Below, in pieces: positions 9,994 through 17,598 of a stretch of DNA of 25,000 nucleotides. Source of the DNA: a virus; the IMG/VR virus record IMGVR_UViG_3300013093_000257, positions 1-25,000 of that record. The stretch is one strand, 5' to 3'. Made by a program: the position numbers and the translations under genes. The notes below the pieces were generated by a model. It was not told the DNA's origin and ran no database searches. It saw nothing but the letters and a program-made list of their open reading frames with translations. How positions within the stretch are numbered: the first letter of the stretch is position 1; every line of letters begins with the position of its first letter.

Positions 9994-12510
9994 ATGCCAT
10001 ACAACTTAGTAAAATTTGACGGGACTGCCTTAGTTGCTGTTGCTGACGGTGAAATAGATAATCAAATCACCACTAGCATTAACTTTATCGGTAAGAATGT
10101 TACAGACTATGGTACTGCTCAAAACGATAACTTCTTATGGCTATTAGAAAATTTTGCCGCAACTACTTCTCCAATTAATCCAATACAGGGTCAGATTTGG
10201 TTTGATTCTTCATTTGCTTCGCCATCAACTGGAAGTTTAAGACCTAAGATCTATGACGGCGGCAATTGGAGAACGCTTGGTATAACTGAAATTAATCCTA
10301 CACAACCTACATATCTACAACCGGGAGATTTATGGTTTGACAGCAATTTAAAACAGTTATGGGTACAAACAAATACTGCTAGTAATTTTAGCTTAATTGG
10401 TCCAGAGTTGGTTGTTGGATTTAATAACACCAAATGGACATCTAATTCAGTTTTAGATTCTCTTAATACATCTCATGCTGTAGTTTCTATAGCAGTAAAC
10501 GGTAGTATAATTGCCGCGGCTTCTGCAGATGCATTTACAATTTCTGCTTCTGATCCATTTTATACAGCAGGATTTACACAATTACACAAAGGATTAACGT
10601 TTGTAGATTCGTCTGTGGCATTATATGGCAATGTTGAAGATTCTAGATATACAAAATCCACATCTACTGAAATTATTACAGGCGAGTGGAGTTTTAACGA
10701 AGGCATTAACATTGGTACAGGTAGTATCAGTGTAGACGGATCCGGCAATTTAATGTTGTTCAGCGGAAACGGCACAGTAATGTTAAATGCCTCAAACATT
10801 TTACCACCTGGAATAAATTCTAGTTTAGGATCAACAACCGCTAAATTTAAAAATATTTACGGAACAAACATTAGCGCAGGCGCTAGTTCTGCATCTGGTT
10901 TGTTTATTGGTAATTGGGCATTATCGAATTCTAGTAGTTTCCATCCTGTATCGGACAGTTCTAATAATTTAGGTTTATCTAATCTTAGATGGGGTAATGT
11001 ATATGCCTCTCAAGTGTCTGCAGGATCTACAGCATCAAGTGCTACAATAGAAGGTCAGTGGTCATTCACAAATAATAGCAAATTAACAAGCCCTGTATTG
11101 CAAACTCCGACATTAACTGCTGGATCTCCTAGCACATCTGGTACACTAATTGGTCAATGGAGTGCTGGACCAGGAAGTACCATACATGCTACTGCGGTTG
11201 TTGATTCATTAGGCGGCGTTCAGGCACCAGATGTAAATCCGACTCCTACTACTGTAGCATTACGTGATGGCATAGGTAACCTTAACGCAGTAACTTTTTA
11301 TGGAAATTTAACAGGTAGTATTGTAACCGCTACTAATTTTTATGGAGGAACATTTAATGGTCCTGTAATAGGTGATGTTCAGGCTAAAACTATTACTTCT
11401 CAGATAGTCTATAGTGATGTAGATGGTAGCCTTCGTGGCGCTACGGTTACTGCAACTAATGTATATGCTACATTAAATGGCTCATTAAATTCTAATAGTA
11501 TTAGTGCTGGTAGTAATTCAAGTCCAGGTACTATTATCGGCAAATGGAATTTTACTCCAGATAGTCAGTTAGGTGTAAATTACATTTCAACAGGGTCTGG
11601 TGTAAACGGAACAATAGTTGGTCAATGGAGATTGGCGTCTGGAAGTACATTCCAAGCAACTAATTTAATCGATGCTACTGGTGCCAATGTCGGTACTGAT
11701 GTTAATCCTACAAATTCAACAATAGCACAGCGTTCAGGCCAAGGTGATTTGTACGCTAATAATTTTTATGGAAATGTACATGGTGATGTACATGGTAATT
11801 TAATTGGTGACGCTGTTACAGCAACTAATTTTTATGGAACATTACACGGAAGTATAGCAGGTGGTGGTAGTGTTGCGTTTGCGACAGATGCAGATAATTT
11901 AGCCTTTAACGGTAGCTATGTTAAATCTACTTCTAGTAATGTTATTAATACAGTTGTAGCTCGAAATGCAAATGGTAATTTTGCCACCAACGCAATTACC
12001 GCAGTAGGAGCAATAAGCACTCCTAACTTGTTATCAGGTGTAGCAAATGATTCTTCTGCTCCTGGTTATATCACCGGAAAGTGGACTTTAACATCTGGTT
12101 CAACTTTACAAGCAACTTACGCTGACTTGGCAGAAAAATACTTGCCAGATAACGAATATGCTCCAGGAAGTTTATTGATGTTTGGCGGAAATGCAGAAGT
12201 TACTCTTTCTAATGGAGCAGGCAACACACAAATTGCAGGTATTGTTTCGACTAAACCTGCCTATATGCTGAATAGTGAATTAGAAAGCGGTGTATATATT
12301 GCTTTGGCAGGGCGAGTGCCTTGCATGGTCGTTGGACCAATCAGTCCAAGGGATTTATTAGTAGCAAGTTACATACCTGGCGTAGCAACTTCAATTCAAA
12401 ATATTTTTGGACCTACTAGCTATACATTAGGATCAATTATTGGGCGAGCTATACAAGGGTACAGCGATCCGGTAATCGTTAGAACAATCGAAGTTAAAGT
12501 AGGAATGTAA
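9994..12510 (+). CDS. Tail fibre-like protein with G-x-W repeats and YADLAEKY C-terminal domain (838 aa)
   Basis: This is the third fibre paralogue. The ATG at 9994 has a clear GGAG-type ribosome binding site eight or so bases upstream. The N-terminus (1 to about 145) carries FIGKN, LLENFAA, IQGQIWFD, PGDLWFD and LIGP. The shaft has seven G-[EKNQ]-W repeats (residues about 230, 306, 354, 387, 516, 543 and 695) and a duplicated module with D-V-N-P-T followed by an N-F-Y-G or T-F-Y-G strand. From Y709 to the end it has YADLAEKY, PGSLLMFGG, GIVSTKPAYMLN and ALAGRVPCMVVG. I recognise this C-terminal domain from marine phage fibres; it resembles the intramolecular-chaperone (peptidase G2-like) domains, but self-cleavage is not established. 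The likely role is an elongated trimeric fibre. Confidence 0.9.
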   Translation: MPYNLVKFDGTALVAVADGEIDNQITTSINFIGKNVTDYGTAQNDNFLWLLENFAATTSPINPIQGQIWFDSSFASPSTGSLRPKIYDGGNWRTLGITEINPTQPTYLQPGDLWFDSNLKQLWVQTNTASNFSLIGPELVVGFNNTKWTSNSVLDSLNTSHAVVSIAVNGSIIAAASADAFTISASDPFYTAGFTQLHKGLTFVDSSVALYGNVEDSRYTKSTSTEIITGEWSFNEGINIGTGSISVDGSGNLMLFSGNGTVMLNASNILPPGINSSLGSTTAKFKNIYGTNISAGASSASGLFIGNWALSNSSSFHPVSDSSNNLGLSNLRWGNVYASQVSAGSTASSATIEGQWSFTNNSKLTSPVLQTPTLTAGSPSTSGTLIGQWSAGPGSTIHATAVVDSLGGVQAPDVNPTPTTVALRDGIGNLNAVTFYGNLTGSIVTATNFYGGTFNGPVIGDVQAKTITSQIVYSDVDGSLRGATVTATNVYATLNGSLNSNSISAGSNSSPGTIIGKWNFTPDSQLGVNYISTGSGVNGTIVGQWRLASGSTFQATNLIDATGANVGTDVNPTNSTIAQRSGQGDLYANNFYGNVHGDVHGNLIGDAVTATNFYGTLHGSIAGGGSVAFATDADNLAFNGSYVKSTSSNVINTVVARNANGNFATNAITAVGAISTPNLLSGVANDSSAPGYITGKWTLTSGSTLQATYADLAEKYLPDNEYAPGSLLMFGGNAEVTLSNGAGNTQIAGIVSTKPAYMLNSELESGVYIALAGRVPCMVVGPISPRDLLVASYIPGVATSIQNIFGPTSYTLGSIIGRAIQGYSDPVIVRTIEVKVGM
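10681..12108 (+). repeat. Seven G-x-W repeat units in fibre shaft
   Basis: Seven protein-level units are visible: GEWSFNEG, GNWALSNS, GQWSFTNN, GQWSAGPG, GKWNFTPD, GQWRLASG and GKWTLTSG. Most are followed by S-x-x-x-A-T and preceded by a S-G or P-G-x-I strand. Two of them precede a copied module containing D-V-N-P-T and ending in an F-Y-G-N strand. The units are spaced unevenly (27 to 152 residues). They suggest a modular shaft grown by internal duplication. Confidence 0.75.
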
Positions 12511-12511
12511 A

Positions 12512-13699
12512 ATGTCATATATATTATATAAAACAAACGGTACGGTATTAACAACAATTTTAGATGGGTCAATCGATCAAACATCTACACCATTAACTTT
12601 AGTAGGCAAAAACTATTCCGGTTATGGACAAATTATTAATCAAGATTTAATTAAATTAACAGAAAATTTTGCATACAATGTTCAACCTGCAAATGCAATG
12701 ACAGGTCAACTTTGGTATGATTCTGCAAACAAAGCTCTTAAAGCATATAACGGAAGTAGATTTAGACAGCTAGCAGTAATTGATAGTAATTCTAATGGCC
12801 CAACTGATGCAGTCCAAGGTGATTTATGGTTTAATGAAACAGATCAAAAACTGTATTATAATAACGGCACTACTTGGCTAGTTATCGGTCCTCAATTTAC
12901 TGGACTAGGTTCTAACAATCTTATAACACCACAATTAGTTTATGATACCGGTACTGCTCCTCATTTTATTTTAGAAGCACAGATGCAGTTAGGTAGCGTA
13001 ACTACTTCAACTGAGGTGGCCGCAGTATTTTCGGTAGACGAATTTACACTAAATGGAAGTTCGTCTGTCAATGGTTTTAATATTATTAAATCTGGTATTA
13101 CTTTATATGGTGCTGATCCTATCACTGGAGTATCTGCTTCTGGACCAACTGGGTCAACTATCATGTGGGGAACATCTGCAGATTCCTTAAGATTAGGTGG
13201 AGTATCTGCAAATCAATACGTTACAGTTAATGCTCCTCAATTCAACAGTCAACTAAGTGTTAATAGTAAATTAGGAGTCAATATTAACACCGGCGACTTA
13301 ATTTTACAAAGCATATTAGTTGGCGGATATACTCAAGCAGTTATTTCGGCCAATAACTCAAACGGTAATAACGGAACTAAATTACAGGTAAATGTTAACC
13401 TTGGTAACACAACAACTAACATAGTTAGTTTTGGAGCAAGTGGTGGCGGTACTCCTGCAATATTGCCAACTACTGCGGTAGGAGTTACTACAGACATTGG
13501 TACAATTACAGCACCGTTTGGACAAGTGTATTCAAATAAAGTAAACGCAAACATGTTTACGATTACGAATCAATATAGTAGTAATGCGGCCCGTGACGCC
13601 GCAATACCAGCACCTTCAATCGGTACTATTGTGTTGGTTGGAACTACATTCCAGGGAAATGTGGACGGTACTATAACAGGATGGGTTAACTTAAATTAG
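12512..13699 (+). CDS. Tail fibre-like protein, shared N-terminal domain (395 aa)
   Basis: This is the fourth and shortest fibre paralogue, one base after the previous stop; AGGA seven bases before the ATG is a fair ribosome binding site. The shared N-terminal domain (1 to about 130) includes TLVGKN, LTENFAY, MTGQLWYD, QGDLWFN and WLVIGP. The middle is low-charge and beta-rich, with NKLGVNINTGDLILQ-like strands and a DIGTITAPFGQVYSNKV motif that matches the I-G-x(4)-F-x-x-V-Y pattern of the first and third fibres. The final 45 residues (from TITNQYSSNAARDAAIPAP) form a compact tip unlike the others. The stop is TAG. It closes the structural transcription unit, just before a bidirectional terminator. 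Its precise place in the virion is unknown. Confidence 0.9.
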   Translation: MSYILYKTNGTVLTTILDGSIDQTSTPLTLVGKNYSGYGQIINQDLIKLTENFAYNVQPANAMTGQLWYDSANKALKAYNGSRFRQLAVIDSNSNGPTDAVQGDLWFNETDQKLYYNNGTTWLVIGPQFTGLGSNNLITPQLVYDTGTAPHFILEAQMQLGSVTTSTEVAAVFSVDEFTLNGSSSVNGFNIIKSGITLYGADPITGVSASGPTGSTIMWGTSADSLRLGGVSANQYVTVNAPQFNSQLSVNSKLGVNINTGDLILQSILVGGYTQAVISANNSNGNNGTKLQVNVNLGNTTTNIVSFGASGGGTPAILPTTAVGVTTDIGTITAPFGQVYSNKVNANMFTITNQYSSNAARDAAIPAPSIGTIVLVGTTFQGNVDGTITGWVNLN

Positions 13700-13706
13700 T
13701 TCATAA

Positions 13707-13730
13707 AAAAAGCACCTTGCGGTGCTTTTT
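13707..13730. terminator. Bidirectional intrinsic terminator between convergent units
   Basis: A perfect 10-bp inverted repeat (AAAAAGCACC, loop TTGC, GGTGCTTTTT) lies 7 bases after the fibre stop and 3 bases from the end of the opposing gene. The GC core is flanked by A-runs on the left and T-runs on the right, so it reads as a hairpin plus U-tract on both strands. It can therefore end the + strand virion transcript and the - strand transcript alike. Confidence 0.9.
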
Positions 13731-13733
13731 AAT

Positions 13734-14396
13734 TTAAGCTTCAGCTTTGGTTTTAGCTGGAGCTTTCTTTTTGGTCGGAACCAAATCTTCTGCTAGTTGA
13801 CGCATCTTCGCGGCTTCTTTAGCTAGCTTATCTGCTTGACTGCGATAATACTTGGCTTGGTCTTCTGGAGTACCTGCCGGTGCAACAGTTCCTGCAACTG
13901 GTGCAGTTTCTGTAACAGATGCTGTTTCTTCGATATCAATATCTGCGCTTTCATTTAGATATTCTTTGGCCGCTTCTGGCTTTTTATTAGCCATAGTTGG
14001 AATGGTTGAATTAGAACCATCTTTAATAGCCAACTGCTCTAAAGTAATACCGCGTTGTTCTGCAATTAACTTGTTCAATTCATCTAATTGAATTGATGTT
14101 TTATTGTCTGGAGTGACCAGTACTAGGTTAGTAGGAACTCGTTTCAAATGACCGTTGACATGAAGATATTCAAGCATGTTGTTACCATCTGGGAACTTTC
14201 TAACTGCTAATACATCGGCGATTTCTTCTGCTTGTTGTCCACTTTCGTGTTCTAACACACTCATTAGATTATCGTGATAAATGTCACGTAGTCCTGCAGA
14301 TGCACATACTAGCCCATAGTTTGGGTCACCTGGTAAAGTGCGGTAAATGATTACCACTCTTGTACCGTTGTTTTTCATTTTGCCAACGTGTTTCAT
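13734..14396 (-). CDS. Conserved phage protein of unknown function, Ala/Lys-rich tail (220 aa)
   Basis: I place the start at 14396 because AAGGA lies seven bases upstream and this leaves 10 bases after the previous gene; an ATG 24 bases further upstream would overlap that gene and lacks such a site. The N-terminal 110 residues are compact (MKHVGKMKNNGTRVVIIYR, then LPGDPNYGLVC, DNLMSVLEHESGQQAEE, VLAVRKFPDG). They resemble a conserved protein of T4-like environmental phages that I remember without a function. Residues about 145-180 are Thr/Ala/Pro-rich and likely disordered. They are followed by a probable helix (Y-Y-R-S-Q-A-D-K-L-A-K-E-A) and a basic KKKAPAKTKAEA end that could bind nucleic acid or be cleaved. 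It is the last gene of the - strand run, next to the virion genes. Confidence 0.85.
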   Translation of the reverse strand: MKHVGKMKNNGTRVVIIYRTLPGDPNYGLVCASAGLRDIYHDNLMSVLEHESGQQAEEIADVLAVRKFPDGNNMLEYLHVNGHLKRVPTNLVLVTPDNKTSIQLDELNKLIAEQRGITLEQLAIKDGSNSTIPTMANKKPEAAKEYLNESADIDIEETASVTETAPVAGTVAPAGTPEDQAKYYRSQADKLAKEAAKMRQLAEDLVPTKKKAPAKTKAEA

Positions 14397-14406
14397 ATTC
14401 TTTTCC

Positions 14407-14634
14407 TTATTGTGTTGCACCGTCTTGTGCTGGAGCCGCTGGGGCTACTGCTTTCAAGAAAGTGTCTAACTTAGTGAATACTGCACCAACGGCGGCCATT
14501 TCGGCGGCCTTAAAAGCACCACGTGTGCAAGCAACATCAATAATTGCTCTTAGGTTTTGTAGATCTGTAACTGTTAGATCTGGACCTTGTGGTTGTGCTG
14601 GTTGTTGCGTATTTTGATCTACTGCGTCTGTCAT
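14407..14634 (-). CDS. Small conserved phage protein of unknown function (75 aa)
   Basis: The start at 14634 has a strong AAGGAG site that overlaps the stop of the gene upstream. The first 20 residues are Gln/Pro-rich and probably flexible. The core is LTVTDLQNLRAIIDVACTR then GAFKAAEMAAVGAVFTKLD, which looks like a two-helix or three-helix bundle. I recognise this core as frequent in T4-like cyanophage-type genomes, always unannotated. The end is Ala/Pro-rich. It sits between two other unknown genes with 10-base gaps on each side, so the three are probably co-expressed. No function is proposed. Confidence 0.85.
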   Translation of the reverse strand: MTDAVDQNTQQPAQPQGPDLTVTDLQNLRAIIDVACTRGAFKAAEMAAVGAVFTKLDTFLKAVAPAAPAQDGATQ

Positions 14635-14644
14635 GTTATTCTCC

Positions 14645-14926
14645 TTATTTGTGCAGATATGGGCATGCTAATGATAACATAGAAAGTTCTTTTGGTTCTT
14701 CTACCCCAATCTCATATGCTGTTATTAATTTATTACTGTGAGGATCCACAGCCTGTATCTTTTGAATACAATAACGGCTATCTAAATTGGTATAAATCCA
14801 ATTGTCTATTTCTCGTATCTTATCAATTTCCTTAATTTTCATCTTAGCAAAATTTGGGGGTATACGATCTAGTTTCCTCATATTGAGGACGTTCAATGCG
14901 TTTACCCTACCTTTTGATAAAGACAT
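14645..14926 (-). CDS. Conserved phage protein of unknown function (93 aa)
   Basis: The start at 14926 is preceded by a modest AGTAGGT site. The N-terminus is basic (KGR, RKL). A motif RIPPNFAKMKI and then IDNWIYTNLDSRYCI suggests a small folded protein, and I recall similar stretches in T4-like marine phages with no assigned role. Three cysteines are present but not in a metal-binding spacing. The promoter-like octamer TATAAATA lies 13 bases upstream of the ATG, overlapping the end of the VWA gene, and may give late expression of this gene and the two after it. Function unknown. Confidence 0.82.
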   Translation of the reverse strand: MSLSKGRVNALNVLNMRKLDRIPPNFAKMKIKEIDKIREIDNWIYTNLDSRYCIQKIQAVDPHSNKLITAYEIGVEEPKELSMLSLACPYLHK

Positions 14927-14938
14927 AATATACCTACT

Positions 14939-16198
14939 TTATTTATAATAGGCAGTCTGGCCGAATGGAGCAATTATGGATTCATTGCCGTGAATAACAA
15001 ACAAACTTTCGCAATAATTTTCATCTCCCCAGCTACCGCAAGGATACCCGTCAGTGAACATGATAAAGCGTTTTGGCTCAATACCTTCTTCTTTCATAAA
15101 TTCAAAGTTGGCATCAAAATCAGTACCACCACCACCTTTACATTCATAAGTCAAAATCTCATCTGCATTGTCGCCTGTAAAACGAGCATAGTTATAAATG
15201 CCGGTATCAAAGCACCACAAGTCTAGTTTAAAGTCTACATATTCGTCCATAATGCCTTTAACTTCACTTAGGAAATCTTTGGCCATTTTGTCACTAATAG
15301 AACCTGACATATCAATTGCTACTGATACGTCAATGGTTTCTTCATTTAACATTCCTGGTAGCACAGCGCCACACATTTGACATTTGCGATTAGGACGAGT
15401 AAAACTAAAATTGCTCTTTAGAATACTTTGAATATTCATACGCAACAGTTGACGCCAATCCATTTTAGGTTCAGTAAAGTCTTTAATCAAACGTGCAACA
15501 CCTGCAGGCACTTTGCCTGCACCTGCGGCCTGAGCCGCACTAACCATTGCCTCTTTGATTTCGTCTCGGATCTTTTTCTTTTCTTCAGCAGTAAGTTTTG
15601 GACGACCTTTACCACTGCCGTCAACGTCACCACCTTCTCCGCCACCTTCGTTTTCGTCATCGCCGTCTAAGTGTTCGTCGAGCAATTCTCCTAGTGAATT
15701 GATATCGATCTTAATTGCTTTCTTTTCAATTTCTTCGTAAATTTCCTCGTAACTCCAACCTCTGTATTTGTTGTCTTGGAAAATTTTAATAGAACGTGGC
15801 ACTTCGCCGATGCGTTCATCTACAAGAATTTGATTAACTGCGTAGTCAGCCGCAATGTTACTAAGTTGAGGATCACGGAAATCTCTACGACCCATGTGAT
15901 CAAATACGTTATGCAAAACTTCGTGTGCAAAACCAAATTCACATTCTTTTGGATTTAGTCCATCGACGAATTCTAAATTGTAGTAAAAACGGCGACCGTC
16001 TGTTGCTAACGTACCACACCAGTCACTGGCTTCGATCAGTTGAAGCCGAGTAGCCATGTTACCAAAAAACGGATGACGCAACAGCAGGCCTACACGAGCT
16101 GTAATTAATTTGTCAAGGACAAGGTCTTTCTCTCGTTGAGTAAACTCACGTTGGGTTTTTACTTTTTTAGTCTTTTCTTGTTTCATTACTGCTGACAT
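14939..16198 (-). CDS. VWA domain / putative metallopeptidase-like protein (419 aa), MoxR partner
   Basis: The start at 16198 has AAGGA seven bases upstream. The N-terminal half matches the putative metallopeptidase domain of the DUF2201 type: a helix with RHPFFGNMATRL, then HEVLH at residues 92-96 (HExxH zinc motif), H101, and NIAADYAVNQIL. A low-complexity acidic Glu/Asp/Gly linker spans about 174-195. The C-terminal part is a VWA-like domain with MIDAS residues D296-x-S298-x-S300, T359 in GGGGTDF and D383 in FTDGYP. A C-x-x-C pair (273, 276) lies between them. In bacteria such proteins work with MoxR AAA+ ATPases, and a MoxR gene lies just upstream here. The pair probably forms a metal-dependent chaperone or remodelling complex; protease activity is only inferred from HExxH. 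A perfect sigma70 promoter precedes it. Confidence 0.9.
   Translation of the reverse strand: MSAVMKQEKTKKVKTQREFTQREKDLVLDKLITARVGLLLRHPFFGNMATRLQLIEASDWCGTLATDGRRFYYNLEFVDGLNPKECEFGFAHEVLHNVFDHMGRRDFRDPQLSNIAADYAVNQILVDERIGEVPRSIKIFQDNKYRGWSYEEIYEEIEKKAIKIDINSLGELLDEHLDGDDENEGGGEGGDVDGSGKGRPKLTAEEKKKIRDEIKEAMVSAAQAAGAGKVPAGVARLIKDFTEPKMDWRQLLRMNIQSILKSNFSFTRPNRKCQMCGAVLPGMLNEETIDVSVAIDMSGSISDKMAKDFLSEVKGIMDEYVDFKLDLWCFDTGIYNYARFTGDNADEILTYECKGGGGTDFDANFEFMKEEGIEPKRFIMFTDGYPCGSWGDENYCESLFVIHGNESIIAPFGQTAYYK
14940..14947 (-). promoter_or_regulatory. Possible T4-type late promoter octamer TATAAATA
   Basis: An exact match to the T4 late consensus lies on the - strand 13 bases before the 93-aa gene. 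Transcription would start about six bases downstream, leaving a very short leader that still includes most of the ribosome binding site. The match also encodes the last Tyr-Lys-stop codons of the VWA gene, so chance is a real alternative. Confidence 0.4.
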
Positions 16199-16227
16199 GG
16201 CAATTCCTTATTAGTGACTGTATATAT

Positions 16228-16256
16228 ATTATATATGTTTTTTACCAAATTGTCAA
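16228..16256 (-). promoter_or_regulatory. Perfect-consensus sigma70 promoter for the VWA gene
   Basis: On the - strand TTGACA (16256-16251) and TATAAT (16233-16228) are separated by exactly 17 bases. Both hexamers are full consensus. The -35 box contains the stop codon of the upstream 55-aa gene. The start of transcription would fall near 16221, about 22 bases before the VWA gene's ATG. It implies use of host housekeeping RNA polymerase. Confidence 0.88.
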
Positions 16257-16420
16257 TAATTTTCTTTGACAATATAGTATTGTGGCTTAGGATACTTTTC
16301 TAGAATTTGTTGTTCTTTAATGTATTCATTCATTTTTGGTGCAGTGAAAAACATCTGATGTAACACGGGTTTGTGTGTACTAGAATCAACTACTGACAAG
16401 TACCAAGATTTAACAGCCAT
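16253..16420 (-). CDS. Small protein of unknown function (55 aa)
   Basis: An ATG at 16420 is preceded by AAAGGA four bases upstream, and the frame runs 55 codons to TGA. The product starts MAVKSWYLSVVD, contains MFFTAPKMNEYIKEQQI and ends YYIVKENY. It is compact, with a plausible strand-helix-strand layout and no membrane segment. It fills the space between the ATPase terminator and the VWA promoter, and its stop codon lies inside the promoter's -35 box. Being between the two partners, it might act with them, but nothing in the sequence proves this. I do not recognise the family. Confidence 0.75.
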   Translation of the reverse strand: MAVKSWYLSVVDSSTHKPVLHQMFFTAPKMNEYIKEQQILEKYPKPQYYIVKENY

Positions 16421-16438
16421 ACTATCCTTTCGTTAATT

Positions 16439-16460
16439 AAAAAAAGGCCCCGAAGGGCCT
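16439..16460 (-). terminator. Intrinsic terminator with UUCG loop after the MoxR gene
   Basis: On the - strand the stem AGGCCC pairs with GGGCCT around a TTCG tetraloop, followed by seven T residues. It begins three bases after the ATPase stop codon. UUCG is an unusually stable loop, so this should end most transcripts from the moxR promoter. The 55-aa gene starts only 18 bases past the T-run, so it probably depends on read-through. Confidence 0.9.
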
Positions 16461-16463
16461 GTA

Positions 16464-17549
16464 TTATCCTTCCATTGCTGAGATAATGTACTTACCGTAC
16501 TTATCATGGAATTTATCAAAGTTCTTCAGCTTGCTGGAATCAAATGGCAAGTTATAGTTAGTAAGTGCAACCTTAGCACCCATAACAACTAGCTCAGTTG
16601 GGAAATTATCCATCATAAAACCAAAGAAGTTATCTGCCATAGAGTCCCAGTCTTTGACTCGTTTTTGGTCCGCTGTCTGAAGCTCGTAGCACAAACTAAT
16701 ACTCAAAGAATACATAGCGGAGATTTCCTTGATTGCAATCTTATCAATCTTACCGCTTAGAATATCTTCTGGCTTAGGCATTTGTTTTGCAACTTTGCGG
16801 TGAGCCATAAACTTAACAGCAAGCCCCTCGCCGACTGCACCTGAAACGAGGTCAGTGAGCGTATTCTCAGGAAGGTCTTCGTCGGCAAGGAGCTCTGACA
16901 CAAATGACCAAGAGCGAGGAGTAGCAAAGCTACGGCTTGGGCTCTTTGGATCAAAATCGTACAAGTCTTGTTTTGCAAAACCAAGATAACCAACAACTTG
17001 TTCGTGAATCTTATTGTTAACTGCCCATTCCAACCAGTCTTCAAAATCGTAAGTAAGTTCAATGTGAACAAAACGATTTGCCAACGGAGCAGGCATACGA
17101 TAAGTAACACCCTTGTCAGTTTCGCGGTTACCAGCCGCAACAATTGAAACACCATCTGGCAATTTATATGTACCAACACGGCGATTCAAAATAAGTTGAT
17201 AAGCCGCGGCCTGTGTAGCAGGAGCCGCTGAATTAAGTTCGTCCAAGAATAGAATAGCAGTACTATTTGGATCACTAGGAAGTTCACCAGGAGGTGCCCA
17301 TGTCATTGTTCCTAGATTGGAATTGTAATAAGGGATACCTTTAATGTCTGTAGGTTCCCATAGGCTCAAACGAACGTCAATAACTTCACGCTCTTGTTCT
17401 TCACCAATTTGTTTAACAATATCGGACTTACCGATACCTGGAGGGCCCCACATGAACACAGGGCGTTTAATTTTGATACATTTACGTAGCGCAACTTTAG
17501 CCTGATTTGGCGTTTGTGTACGATTACCTACTGACTCACCTTTTGCCAT
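16464..17549 (-). CDS. MoxR-type AAA+ ATPase (361 aa)
   Basis: The start at 17549 has GAGGA seven or so bases upstream. The AAA+ core is complete: Walker A GPPGIGKS at residues 35-42, a pre-Walker strand with the MoxR-typical WEPTDIKGIP (64-73), Walker B ILFLDEL at 99-105, sensor 1 at N141 in AAGNRETD, and an arginine finger in PLANRF (R159). The C-terminal 200 residues form the lid and a helical extension and lack known domains. MoxR ATPases couple ATP hydrolysis to remodelling or metal-insertion by VWA-domain partners, and such a partner follows downstream. The gene has its own near-consensus promoter and its own terminator, so its level can be set separately from the VWA partner. The substrate in the phage cycle is unknown. 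Confidence 0.93.
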   Translation of the reverse strand: MAKGESVGNRTQTPNQAKVALRKCIKIKRPVFMWGPPGIGKSDIVKQIGEEQEREVIDVRLSLWEPTDIKGIPYYNSNLGTMTWAPPGELPSDPNSTAILFLDELNSAAPATQAAAYQLILNRRVGTYKLPDGVSIVAAGNRETDKGVTYRMPAPLANRFVHIELTYDFEDWLEWAVNNKIHEQVVGYLGFAKQDLYDFDPKSPSRSFATPRSWSFVSELLADEDLPENTLTDLVSGAVGEGLAVKFMAHRKVAKQMPKPEDILSGKIDKIAIKEISAMYSLSISLCYELQTADQKRVKDWDSMADNFFGFMMDNFPTELVVMGAKVALTNYNLPFDSSKLKNFDKFHDKYGKYIISAMEG

Positions 17550-17572
17550 TTTATTCCTCGTTTAGTTTAATA

Positions 17573-17595
17573 AAAACAGTATTGCTCACTGTTTT
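17573..17595 (-). promoter_or_regulatory. Inverted repeat at the expected 5' end of the moxR transcript
   Basis: AAAACAGT and ACTGTTTT form a perfect 8-bp inverted repeat around a 7-base loop. The predicted transcription start (about 17592) falls at its edge, so the mRNA would begin with this hairpin. It could protect the 5' end, serve as an operator, or act as a weak attenuator, since T-rich sequence follows. Which of these applies cannot be decided here. Confidence 0.5.
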
Positions 17596-17598
17596 AAT

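Noticed and set aside
14407-14617. Open frames on the + strand opposite the small - strand genes
   Set aside because: The - strand genes have ribosome binding sites and ordered spacing; the + frames have neither and face the wrong way.
16757-17179. Open frame of 140 codons overlapping the MoxR gene
   Set aside because: The ATPase frame holds all AAA+ motifs here; the other frame is Leu-rich and shows no motif.
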